Below are positions 1 through 6,421 of a stretch of 10,699 nt of DNA, piece after piece. Source of the DNA: VGDP01 sp964530335 (GTDB lineage: Bacteria > Pseudomonadota > Alphaproteobacteria > SP197); NCBI GenBank assembly GCA_964530335.1, contig CAZGYG010000093.1, forward strand, positions 1 through 10,699, written 5' to 3'. The translations under genes and the position numbers were made by a program. Position 1 is the first letter of the stretch; every line of letters starts with the position of its first letter. The notes under the pieces are model-generated. The model was not told the origin of the DNA. It made no database searches and saw only the letters and a list, made by a program, of their open reading frames with translations.

Positions 1-383
1 AAAAGATCTATAGGCCTGCAATCGAGAAAGCGGGACTTCGCCCAGTTCGTGCAGATGCGGAAATCTTTGCAACGGGCAAGATCATGGATCAAGTCTGGGA
101 CGGGATCAACGCTGCCAAAGTTCTTGTCGCTGAGCTTACAACACGCAACCCAAACGTCTTCTATGAATTAGGTTTAGCCCATGCTATGAAGAAGCCAGTA
201 GTACTAGTGTCAGCCAGTGAAGAGGATGTTCCTTTTGATCTTCAGCACATCCGTGTTATCTACTACGTCAGGACCGATCCATTCTGGGGAAATAAGCTGA
301 TTGAAAAAATTGCCGAAAACATTCTATCGGCCATTCAGAACCCCGAGGAGGCAGTGTTCAAGAGTTCTATTCAACCCGACTAG
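1..383 (+). CDS. TIR / nucleoside 2-deoxyribosyltransferase-like protein, 3' part (5' end outside window)
   Basis: The reading frame is open from the left edge (first full codon at 3) to a TAG at 381-383, giving 126 visible residues. The only internal ATG (position 84) falls inside a conserved region, so the true start is upstream of the window. The visible part holds a Rossmann-like core: a helix, then strand KVLVAEL, then RNPNVFYELGLAHAM (visible residues 49-62), then strand PVVLVSA and VPFDLQHIRVI. The NPNVFYELG motif with its Glu (visible residue 55) is typical of a large group of TIR/NDT-like proteins, where this Glu is often the catalytic residue for N-glycosidic bond cleavage of nucleosides or NAD. 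Many relatives are uncharacterised and some are effectors in antiphage systems. Codons are AT-rich compared with the genes from 999 onward, which suggests acquired DNA. The family call is fairly sure. An enzymatic or defence role is inference, because the N-terminal part and any partner genes are not visible. Confidence 0.7.
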   Translation, partial: KIYRPAIEKAGLRPVRADAEIFATGKIMDQVWDGINAAKVLVAELTTRNPNVFYELGLAHAMKKPVVLVSASEEDVPFDLQHIRVIYYVRTDPFWGNKLIEKIAENILSAIQNPEEAVFKSSIQPD

Positions 384-654
384 GACATCTAAACCTTCCA
401 TTCAGTGGACAGATACGAGCGATGGTGTCCTCCTCGATAATAGTAATGGTGTGTGCGCCGTAATGTACCTCTTCACCTTAAAGTGATACATTGACGGGTG
501 AAAGGTCGTTATCCGTTTGTAATTTGGTACAATTCGTGGTTATTGGTTAACATGAGTCTGTCAATTCATAACAAGCCTTCGTATATACGATTGAACTCCT
601 GGGGGTAGCCCGCTCCACGATCGGAAGGCTGGATGATACAATGGTTTCAAGTGT
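384..654. other. AT-rich non-coding stretch between TIR-like gene and HTH gene
   Basis: These 271 bases hold no convincing gene. Short open frames here lack a ribosome binding site and recognisable protein character. The stretch is AT-rich like the gene to its left and turns GC-rich near 690, so it looks like the edge of an acquired segment. It contains a perfect 12-bp palindrome (579-590, listed separately). TTGTAA/TACAAT-like hexamers around 516-533 are too weak to call a promoter. Confidence 0.5.
579..590. promoter_or_regulatory. 12-bp perfect palindrome, possible operator
   Basis: TCGTATATACGA is its own reverse complement and lies 65 bases before the ATG of the helix-turn-helix gene at 655. 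Size and position would fit an operator for a dimeric regulator, possibly the neighbouring HTH protein. Only the symmetry is seen. No second copy was found in the window, and AT-rich palindromes of this size can occur by chance. Confidence 0.25.
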
Positions 655-952
655 ATGGAGCATACAAGTGAATTGCCGAACGATCCAAAGCCGGACATGG
701 CCGGCCGGGTGTCCGTTGAGGAGGCATCGAACCTCTTCGCGGTGGCGGGTGTCCCCCGCAGTCCGAGGACGATAGGGCGATACTGCGAGCGCGGTGTGCT
801 GGCGAGCACGTGGACCGACACGGACAACTATCAGGAACGGTACCTTATCGAGCGCGAGTCGATCGCCCGGGCCGTGCTCGACCGGCGTGCCGCTGCCCGC
901 GCTCGCCTACGAACGCATGATGACCGAGATCGAGGTCGTCGCCGTGGTGTGA
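655..952 (+). pseudogene. Small helix-turn-helix DNA-binding protein, apparently frameshifted
   Basis: From the ATG at 655 the frame encodes a winged-helix/MerR-like head: VSVEEASNLFAVAGVPRSPR, then TIGRYCERGVL and RYLIERESIA. This pattern (SVEEA...GVPRSPRTI.RYC.RG.L...YLI...S) is known from small HTH proteins near mobile or plasmid-like DNA in alphaproteobacteria. Up to about codon 883 the third positions are GC-rich. After that this frame becomes Arg/Ala-rich with A/T-ending codons, while the +1 frame from 887 reads VPLPALAYERMMTEIEVVAVV with almost every codon ending in G or C and stops at TGA 950-952. A one-base indel near 880-887 therefore best explains the locus, and the joined product would be about 98 residues. 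Without the shift the frame runs to 1113 and overlaps the 3' end of the convergent SBP1 gene by 115 bases, which is unlikely. No clear Shine-Dalgarno precedes 655; M15 at 697 is an alternative start. It could be decayed, a sequencing error, or programmed frameshifting. Confidence 0.6.
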
Positions 953-998
953 CGAGGCGCCACGAACATCGTGTGATCAGGCGCCCGGAACCCCGGCG

Positions 999-2561
999 TC
1001 ACCCGACGCGCTTGAAGCCCGGCAGGTACATGCTGATGCCGTCCGGACGCACGGCGGGCGCCAACCAGTCCTTGTGCAAGGCCGGCTGCATGCCGTTGGT
1101 CAGGAAGACGTAAGCGCCGCTGTCCTCCATCAGATCCTGCATGCGCTGGACGTACGCCGAGCGCTTCGCCACGTCGAACTCGGCGAGCTGCTTGTCGTTG
1201 AGCTCGCGGTATTCGGGGCTGTTCCAGCGCTCCCAGTTCCACACGCCGACCTGCTCGGGCACGAACCACTGGGTCTGGAACGCCGGGTCGGCCAAGCCGT
1301 TGTAGAGCTGCATGTAGAGCTGGATGTCCTGCCACGCCTCGCCCTCGGATTCGAGCCCGAGCGTCCAGAACGTGCCCGAATCGTAGGGCAGGATCTCGAC
1401 CTCGACGCCGACCTCGGCGAGGTTGGCCTGGATGACCTGGGCCATGCTCGTCCACAGCGTGGCGTTGACCACCGTGAGCGTCGTCTTGAATCCGCCGACC
1501 CCGGCCTCGGCCAGCAGCGCCTTGGCCTTGTCCACGTCGCGATCCGGAACATGGTTGGCCTCGCGGTAGCCCATGCCGCCCGGCGCCTGGAAGCCCGTCG
1601 CGCGGTTGACCACGCCGAAGAACGCCGCCTCGAGCATCGCCGGAACGTCGATGGCGTACTGCACCGCCTGGCGCACGCGCTGGTCGGCGAAGTTGGCATG
1701 ATCGACGTTGATCCCGAGCCAGTAGTAGTCGAGCCCGGGGATCTCCTGAAGTAGGCTGCCGGCCGGCACGGCGTCGCGGTAGCGCGGCACCGAGCTGATG
1801 CTGATCGGGCAGTAATCGAGATCGCCGGCCTCGAAGGCGAGCTCGGCCGTCTTGTCCTCGTCGATCGGCGTGTAGACGATCTCGTCGAAGTCGGGCTTCG
1901 GTCCGGCGAACAGGTCGTTGCGCGCCAGCAAGAGCTTCTGCTTGGGCTGCCATTCCTTGACGAAATAGGGGCCCGACGTGGCCGGCTGCGCGGTCTCGAC
2001 CCGCTTGCCGGAAAGTGCCTCAACCGCCTTCTTGCACAGAATGAAGCCGGAGACCCAAGGGAGCGTCGAACCCCACAGCGGCGCGAACGGCTGCTTCATC
2101 ACGATGGTCCCGGTGCGCTCGCCGGTGACCTCGACGCGATCGAGCAGCGCCCAATCCGCCTGGTAAGCGGACTGCAACTCCGGGTCGAGGATGCGCTCGA
2201 ACGAGAACTTGACGTCCTCGGCCGTCATCGGGCCGAAGCCGTTGGTCCAGCCGAGATCGTCGCGCAGCGCGAAGGTGACGTGCGTGTCGTCCGCCTGCGC
2301 GATCTCGGCCGCGCCGTCGAGCTCCCATTCCCACGAGCGGTGCTGCTTCCAGGTGATCAGGTTGTGGAGCTGGGCCTTGTTGATGTTGGCTTCGTGCGCC
2401 GAGAACGTGAATGCCGAATCCAGCGTCTGGATGTCGACGATCGAGCGCACGCGCAGAGTCGAGGACGACTGCGCGCGGCCCCAACGCGGCGCCGCGAGCG
2501 CCGCCGTCGCCAGGGCCGAGGATTGCAGCAGACGACGACGGCCGAGTGGAAACCCACGCAT
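999..2561 (-). CDS. ABC transporter substrate-binding protein, family 5 (SBP1), Tat-exported
   Basis: This is a 520-residue extracellular solute-binding protein of the SBP_bac_5 (DppA/OppA/NikA) family, which binds peptides, nickel chelates, sugars or other small organics in the periplasm and delivers them to an ABC permease. The start at 2561 is preferred over the open frame back to 2756. It has a GGGAGG Shine-Dalgarno eight bases upstream and begins a clean twin-arginine signal (RRRLLQ at residues 8-13, an Ala/Leu-rich stretch, likely cleavage after GRA at 30). Family landmarks are ITWKQHRSWEWEL near the N terminus, DVKFSFERILDPE, GPYFVKEWQP, WLGINVDH, RVRQAVQYAID, and KALLAEAG followed by a C-terminal lobe. 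It is paralogous to SBP2 at 4717-6288 across its whole length. No permease or ATPase gene is adjacent: downstream is the HTH pseudogene, upstream is the divergent HD-domain gene. It is therefore an orphan binding protein here. Ligand unknown. Length is normal for the family. Confidence 0.92.
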   Translation of the reverse strand: MRGFPLGRRRLLQSSALATAALAAPRWGRAQSSSTLRVRSIVDIQTLDSAFTFSAHEANINKAQLHNLITWKQHRSWEWELDGAAEIAQADDTHVTFALRDDLGWTNGFGPMTAEDVKFSFERILDPELQSAYQADWALLDRVEVTGERTGTIVMKQPFAPLWGSTLPWVSGFILCKKAVEALSGKRVETAQPATSGPYFVKEWQPKQKLLLARNDLFAGPKPDFDEIVYTPIDEDKTAELAFEAGDLDYCPISISSVPRYRDAVPAGSLLQEIPGLDYYWLGINVDHANFADQRVRQAVQYAIDVPAMLEAAFFGVVNRATGFQAPGGMGYREANHVPDRDVDKAKALLAEAGVGGFKTTLTVVNATLWTSMAQVIQANLAEVGVEVEILPYDSGTFWTLGLESEGEAWQDIQLYMQLYNGLADPAFQTQWFVPEQVGVWNWERWNSPEYRELNDKQLAEFDVAKRSAYVQRMQDLMEDSGAYVFLTNGMQPALHKDWLAPAVRPDGISMYLPGFKRVG

Positions 2562-2688
2562 TTCCGATCCCTCCCGAGCTTGGGGCGTGGACTCTAACGG
2601 ATTCGCCCCAACGCCGGAAGCCCCAGGCTGTATACCGGGGGCGGCACGCGGTATCATGGCGTTGCCCCTCGGCGCTCGGAGGCCTCGG
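2562..2688. promoter_or_regulatory. Divergent promoter region between SBP1 and the HD-domain/enolase operon
   Basis: This 127-base spacer separates two oppositely directed start codons, so it must carry promoters for both sides. It contains GTATAC at 2630-2635, embedded in TGTATACC (GGTATACA on the minus strand), the same 8-mer found in the other divergent spacer. It also contains a 7-bp inverted repeat TGGGGCG (2581-2587) / CGCCCCA (2604-2610). On the minus strand TATACA could serve as a -10 for SBP1 with a leader of about 60 bases, but no convincing -35 is visible. Confidence 0.5.
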
Positions 2689-3276
2689 ATGGACGACTTC
2701 GGCACGGTCGGCTTCACCAGCATGGACGACATCACCCAGGCCGACTGGGACATCATCGTCCGCCACCACGAGGCGCATTACGCCCGTCACCTGGCCGACG
2801 ACGTGCTCGACCTGCTCAACCGGCTCAAGGGGCCGAAGCTCGGCTTCCAGGTCGACCGCTACGAGCACTCGCTGCAGACGGCGACCCGGGCGCTGCGCGA
2901 CGGCGCGGACGAGGAGCTGGCGGTCGTCGCGCTGCTCCACGACGTGGGCGACCTGATCGCGCCGGAGAACCACTGCGACATCGCGGCCGGCATCCTCAAG
3001 CCCTACGTCAGCGACGAGAACCACTGGCTGGTCAAGCACCACGTCTACTTCACCGGATACTACTTCTTCCAGTTCGTCGGCATGGACCGGATGCTGCACC
3101 GCGAATTCGTCGGCCAGCCGGCCTACGCGGCGACCAAGCGGTTCGTCGAGCTTTACGACTGCCCGTCGTTCGACCCGGCCTACGACACCCTGCCGCTCGA
3201 TACCTTCGAGCCCATGGTGCGGCGGCTGTTCGCGCGAACGCCGCGCAGCCAGTGGCGCGAGACGCGCGCCGCCTAG
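2689..3276 (+). CDS. HD-domain protein, PhnZ/MIOX-like putative diiron oxygenase
   Basis: This 195-residue HD-fold protein resembles the mixed-valent diiron oxygenases PhnZ and TmpB (oxidative C-P cleavage) and, more distantly, myo-inositol oxygenase. The segment YEHSLQTATRALRDGADEE then VVALLHDVGDL closely parallels the PhnZ helix pair. Candidate metal ligands are H60, H84-D85, H95, H118 and D157. The H60-to-H84 spacing (24) equals that recalled for PhnZ (H34, H58-D59), and the last three align with PhnZ H80, H104 and D161. The PhnZ lid residues Tyr24 and Glu27 align with K50 and F53, and the substrate-contacting His62 with D88, so a different substrate is likely. The start at 2689 follows GGAGG with a 6-base spacer; ATG 2656 and longer in-frame openings lack this. 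The stop is 35 bases before the enolase-family gene, so the two form an operon. It has no signal peptide and is cytoplasmic. An ordinary HD phosphohydrolase remains possible. Confidence 0.8.
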   Translation: MDDFGTVGFTSMDDITQADWDIIVRHHEAHYARHLADDVLDLLNRLKGPKLGFQVDRYEHSLQTATRALRDGADEELAVVALLHDVGDLIAPENHCDIAAGILKPYVSDENHWLVKHHVYFTGYYFFQFVGMDRMLHREFVGQPAYAATKRFVELYDCPSFDPAYDTLPLDTFEPMVRRLFARTPRSQWRETRAA

Positions 3277-3311
3277 CAGACCGCCCACCCCTTTCCAACG
3301 AGGAGGACGAC

Positions 3312-4481
3312 GTGCCATCGCCCATCGCGAAGGTCGAGGTGCTGCCCATCCGCATGCCCGCCGACCGGACGTGGTTCGAGTCCGGGTTCGACGAGACGAT
3401 CGTCGTGCGGATCACCGACGCGAACGGCGTCGTAGGTTTCGGCGACGCCTACGCCTCGTCCGACGCGGTCGGCGCGTTCCTGACCATGCCGACCACGAGC
3501 ATGTGGAGCCACAACATCCCGGACCTGCTGATCGGGCAGGACCCGCTCGAGACCTGCCACCTGTGGCACCGCATGTACGACACGACCCTGTTTCCCGGCC
3601 GGCGCGGCCTGGCGATCCATGCGATTTCGGCGGTCGACATCGCGCTCCACGACCTGGCCGCGCGGCAGATCGGCGTGCCGCTCTACAAGCTGCTCGGCGG
3701 GCGGCGGCGCGAGGCGATCACGCCCTACGCGACGATCTTCCCGGGCCTGGTCGGCGAGCGCTCGATGCGCCAGGTCATGGCCGCCATCGCCAAGCAGTTC
3801 GAGACCGCGATCGCCATGGGGTTCCGCGCGCTCAAGATGGAGGTGCTGTTCTACGAGCACGTGACGGACCGGGAACTGGTCGAGCTGATCAAGGAAGGCC
3901 GCCGCATGGTCGGCGACGACATCCTGTTGCCGATCGACTTCGGCTACCGCTGGACCAACTGGCACGATGCCAAGTGGGTGATCGATCGCATCGCCGATTG
4001 CGACATTTACTTCGCCGAGGCGCCGCTCCAGCACGACGACCTGGCCGGGCACGCCAGGCTCGCGGCCCAGAGCCCGATCCGCATCGGTGGCGCCGAGTTC
4101 GCGGCGACCCGGTTCGAGGTCCAGGAATGGCTCGAGCGCGGGCGCGTCTCGGTCATCCAGGCCGGGATCAGCCGCGCCGGCGGCTTCACCGAGCTCCGGC
4201 GCATCGCCGACCTGGCCGAGTACCACGGCGCCGAGGTCGTGACGCTGGCGTGGCACACCGGCATCACCGCCGCCGCCGCGCGCCACTTCCAGATCGCCAC
4301 GGCGAACGCACCGGTGATCGAGTACTTCCCGCCGGAACTGTTCGATTCGCCGCTGCGCCGCGAGCTCGTCAGCCCGGAGCCGAAGGTCGTCGACGGCCGC
4401 ATCGCGCTGCCGACCGAGCCCGGGCTCGGCATCGCGCTCAACGAAGACATCGTGCGCAAGTACGCGGTCCCGCTGGGATGA
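3312..4481 (+). CDS. Mandelate racemase / muconate lactonizing enzyme-type enolase superfamily protein
   Basis: This 389-residue cytoplasmic enzyme belongs to the enolase superfamily, which abstracts a proton alpha to a carboxylate in a Mg2+-assisted step (acid-sugar dehydratases, racemases, cycloisomerases). The GTG start at 3312 is chosen because GAGGAGG sits five bases upstream; the ATG at 3252 would overlap the previous gene. The N-terminal capping domain (about 1-130) includes GLAIHAISAVDIALHDLAAR and ends GVPLYKLLGG. In the barrel the likely metal ligands are D209 (PIDFG), E236 (FAEAP) and E262 (GGAEF). H315 (AWHTG) is the expected general acid/base. Unusual points: the second-strand motif is K175-M-E177 rather than K-x-K, and the sequence IQAGISRAGG has Gly285 where most MR-group enzymes have the Asp of the His-Asp dyad. 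Transcribed with the HD-domain gene and divergent from SBP1. Likely a sugar-acid or related hydroxy-acid enzyme, but the substrate cannot be assigned and no symbol is justified. Confidence 0.88.
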   Translation: MPSPIAKVEVLPIRMPADRTWFESGFDETIVVRITDANGVVGFGDAYASSDAVGAFLTMPTTSMWSHNIPDLLIGQDPLETCHLWHRMYDTTLFPGRRGLAIHAISAVDIALHDLAARQIGVPLYKLLGGRRREAITPYATIFPGLVGERSMRQVMAAIAKQFETAIAMGFRALKMEVLFYEHVTDRELVELIKEGRRMVGDDILLPIDFGYRWTNWHDAKWVIDRIADCDIYFAEAPLQHDDLAGHARLAAQSPIRIGGAEFAATRFEVQEWLERGRVSVIQAGISRAGGFTELRRIADLAEYHGAEVVTLAWHTGITAAAARHFQIATANAPVIEYFPPELFDSPLRRELVSPEPKVVDGRIALPTEPGLGIALNEDIVRKYAVPLG

Positions 4482-4518
4482 ATCGCGACTACTAGGGCGA
4501 AATCCTTTCAAGTGGAAC

Positions 4519-4607
4519 CGTCATGCCCGGCCTCGTGCCGGGCATCCACGCCTTGAAACGTATCGGCTTCAAAGACGTGGATGCGCGGGCCAGGCCCGCG
4601 CATGACG
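4519..4607. repeat. Intergenic cruciform-type palindromic repeat (PGLVPGIH-type)
   Basis: The element is a nested inverted repeat. Outer arms CGTCATGC (4519-4526) and GCATGACG (4600-4607) are exact complements. Inside are hairpin GCCCGGC/GCCGGGC with a 5-base loop (4525-4543), a central stem ATCCACG (4544-4550)/CGTGGAT (4576-4582), and hairpin GCGCGGG/CCCGCGC with a 5-base loop (4583-4601). Translation gives MPGLVPGIHAL...DVDAR.RPAHDG, a string seen as tiny spurious proteins in many alphaproteobacteria, so the 76-codon open frame at 4523 is not a gene. It lies 38 bases after the enolase-family stop, so it could stabilise or end that transcript. Mobility or REP-like origin is inferred from its known dispersal. 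Confidence 0.8.
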
Positions 4608-4665
4608 GCGTTAGGGTGTCTGTAGTTGGAGTCTCTTGCCCCGCGCGGGTGAACGGCGCGGCGCG

Positions 4666-4696
4666 AAAAAGGGGCGGACCCGTGGGGTCCGCCCCT
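4666..4696 (-). terminator. Intrinsic terminator of the SBP2 gene
   Basis: Reading the minus strand, a perfect 12-bp GC-rich stem (4696-4685 pairing with 4681-4670) with a 3-base loop is followed by TTTTT (4670-4666). It begins 20 bases beyond the SBP2 stop codon. There is no T-run on the plus-strand side, so it terminates only minus-strand transcripts. It shows that SBP2 is the last gene of its transcript, with no downstream permease genes. Confidence 0.88.
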
Positions 4697-4716
4697 GCCC
4701 GTAAGCGGCCCGCTGG

Positions 4717-6288
4717 TTACGCCTTCGGCGTGATCCAGCGCGGCTCGACGTAGCCGTTCGGCATCGGGTTGGGCTCGATGGTATCGCGCACCAGCACGAC
4801 CCACGGCCGGTGCGTGATGTTCACGAACGCCGCGTCGTCGTACTGGACATCCATCATCTCGCGGTACATCGCCGCCCGCTTTTCCGTGTCGGTCTCGACC
4901 GCCGCCGCGGCGTCGAGCTCGTCGTACCGGGCGTTGCTCCAGCGCTGCCAGTTCCATTCGCCGACCTGGCTCGTGACGAACCACATGGTCGCGCGGCGCG
5001 GATCGGCCGCCGACGTCCAATCCTGGTAGACGAGCTGAAGGTTCTTCCAGTCCTCGCCCGCGGATTCGAGACCCAGGTTCCAGTAGACGCCTTCCTCGTA
5101 GGACAGCACCTCGGCCTGGATGCCGACCTCGGCGAGCTGGGCCTGGATGACCTGCGCCGCGGTCGAATCCTCGGTCGAATTGAGGCACGAGATCGTGGTC
5201 TTGAAGCCGTCGGCCAATCCAGCTTCGGCGAGCAGCGCCTTGGCGCCTTCGACGTCGCGCTGTTCGAGCGGCGCGTCGCGCCAGCCAAGAAGGCCGGGCG
5301 CGATGATGCCGGTGGACGGCGACGGCACCCCGAAATACGCGGCATCGATGATCTGCTGCACGTCGATCGCCTTGCGCAGGGCTTGGCGCACGCGGATGTC
5401 GCCGTAGGGCTCGTGCTCGACGTTGATGCCGAGCCAGACGAAGCCGGTCGTCGGCCGCACCACGACCTGGGTCCCCGCCGGCGGGGTTGCCATGAACTCC
5501 GCCGCCGAGCCGATCGAAATGCGGGTCACGTCGACATCGCCCGCCTGGTAGGCGAGTTCGGCCGCCTTGTCGTCCTCGATGATGATGCATTCGATCTCGT
5601 CGAACGGCGCCGCTTCACCCAGGTATTCGTCGTTGCGGGCGAGCACGATCTTCTGCTGCGGCACCCATTCCTTGAGCGCGTAGGGGCCACTGAAGCACGG
5701 GATGTCGGTGCCGAGCGAGGCGGTCGTGCCGCCCTTCTCCTCCCACGCCTTCTTCGACACGATCGAACAGAAATAGCGCGGCAGGAACGTCGTGAACATG
5801 GTCGCCATCGGCGCCTTGGTCACGATGACGCCGCTGTAGTCGTCGGCGATCTCGACGTCCTGGTACTGCTCGAACTCCTGGCGGTCGGTCGCCTGCAGCG
5901 CCTCGCTCGCCATGCGATCGAACGAGTACTTGACGTCCGCCGTGGTCATCTCGCCGTAGCCGTTGCTGAAGACGATCCCCTTCTTGAGCGTGAAGGCGAC
6001 GTGGGTCGGGTCGACCTGCTCGATCGACTCGGCGGCGTCCAGCGTCCATTCCCACGCCTCGCCCGGCTTGTGGCGGATCAGCCCGCGTTGGGTGGCGTAG
6101 GTGATCCATTGTTCGTCGACGACGAAGTTGCCCGCCGGCTCGATGACCTTGATGTCGGCGGCGAAGCGCATGCGCGCGATCTTCTTGTCCTGGGCGCGAC
6201 CCAGGCGCGGGCGCGCGATGGCGCTGGCGCCGACGCCCGCGGTGCCGGCCAGGACGTGGCGTCGGTTGAGTTTGATCCAGTCGAACAC
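4717..6288 (-). CDS. ABC transporter substrate-binding protein, family 5 (SBP2), Tat-exported
   Basis: This 523-residue SBP_bac_5 family protein is a full-length paralogue of SBP1. Shared blocks include AELA[FY][EQ]AGD, WLGINV[DE]H, RVRQA...AIDV, KALLAEAG, AQVIQA.LAEVG and GLES.GE.W. The GTG start at 6288 has GGGGAGG six bases upstream and gives a compact Tat signal: NRRHVLAG at residues 8-15, a hydrophobic Ala/Gly stretch, likely cleavage after GRA at 32. The longer frame back to 6456 would place charged and Pro-rich sequence before the signal, so it is rejected. It ends at an intrinsic terminator and is divergent from the core-MetE-like gene, so it is apparently monocistronic with no permease or ATPase beside it. 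Cytoplasmic-membrane partners must be encoded elsewhere, perhaps shared with SBP1. Ligand unknown; the sequence differences from SBP1 in the C-terminal lobe suggest related but different ligands. Confidence 0.92.
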   Translation of the reverse strand: MFDWIKLNRRHVLAGTAGVGASAIARPRLGRAQDKKIARMRFAADIKVIEPAGNFVVDEQWITYATQRGLIRHKPGEAWEWTLDAAESIEQVDPTHVAFTLKKGIVFSNGYGEMTTADVKYSFDRMASEALQATDRQEFEQYQDVEIADDYSGVIVTKAPMATMFTTFLPRYFCSIVSKKAWEEKGGTTASLGTDIPCFSGPYALKEWVPQQKIVLARNDEYLGEAAPFDEIECIIIEDDKAAELAYQAGDVDVTRISIGSAAEFMATPPAGTQVVVRPTTGFVWLGINVEHEPYGDIRVRQALRKAIDVQQIIDAAYFGVPSPSTGIIAPGLLGWRDAPLEQRDVEGAKALLAEAGLADGFKTTISCLNSTEDSTAAQVIQAQLAEVGIQAEVLSYEEGVYWNLGLESAGEDWKNLQLVYQDWTSAADPRRATMWFVTSQVGEWNWQRWSNARYDELDAAAAVETDTEKRAAMYREMMDVQYDDAAFVNITHRPWVVLVRDTIEPNPMPNGYVEPRWITPKA

Positions 6289-6421
6289 GGTGATCCTCCC
6301 CTGAATAAGCGGCCCCTCGATTCGATCGGGCGGGCCGGGTCCAAGAACCATTGTCCGACGCGGCGCGGGCTTTGTCCATGGTATACAAGATGCCGGAAAG
6401 CAGAGGGATTCCCGCCGCGCC
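6289..6421. promoter_or_regulatory. Divergent promoter region between SBP2 and the MetE-like gene
   Basis: A 133-base spacer between two oppositely directed starts. It contains GTATAC at 6381-6386 inside TGGTATACAA (6379-6388), which resembles the NGTATACN core recognised by many GntR/FCD-type regulators. The 8-mer GGTATACA is also in the SBP1/HD spacer. TATACA at 6382-6387 could alternatively be a -10 for the plus-strand gene, giving a leader of about 27 bases; no good -35 is seen. Confidence 0.5.

Noticed and set aside
301..486. 61-codon plus-strand frame overlapping the TIR-like gene end
   Set aside because: It overlaps the real gene in another frame and has no ribosome binding site or family features.
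953..998. Possible terminator between HTH gene and SBP1 (CACGA/TCGTG hairpin at 961-973)
   Set aside because: The stem is only five base pairs and no T-run follows on either strand.
2562..2756. Longer N terminus for SBP1 (start at 2756)
   Set aside because: It would overlap the HD-domain gene and put 65 unrelated residues before a clear Tat signal. The start at 2561 has a good Shine-Dalgarno.
2020..3318. Minus-strand frame over SBP1 5' end and HD gene, and similar frames at 3273-4511 and 3371-4495
   Set aside because: All are shadows of recognised genes; codon bias, ribosome binding sites and motifs favour the HD, enolase-family and SBP1 frames.
4523..4753. 76-codon plus-strand open frame beginning MPGLVPGIH
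   Set aside because: It is the translation of the palindromic repeat and then runs through the SBP2 terminator and 3' end. No ribosome binding site.
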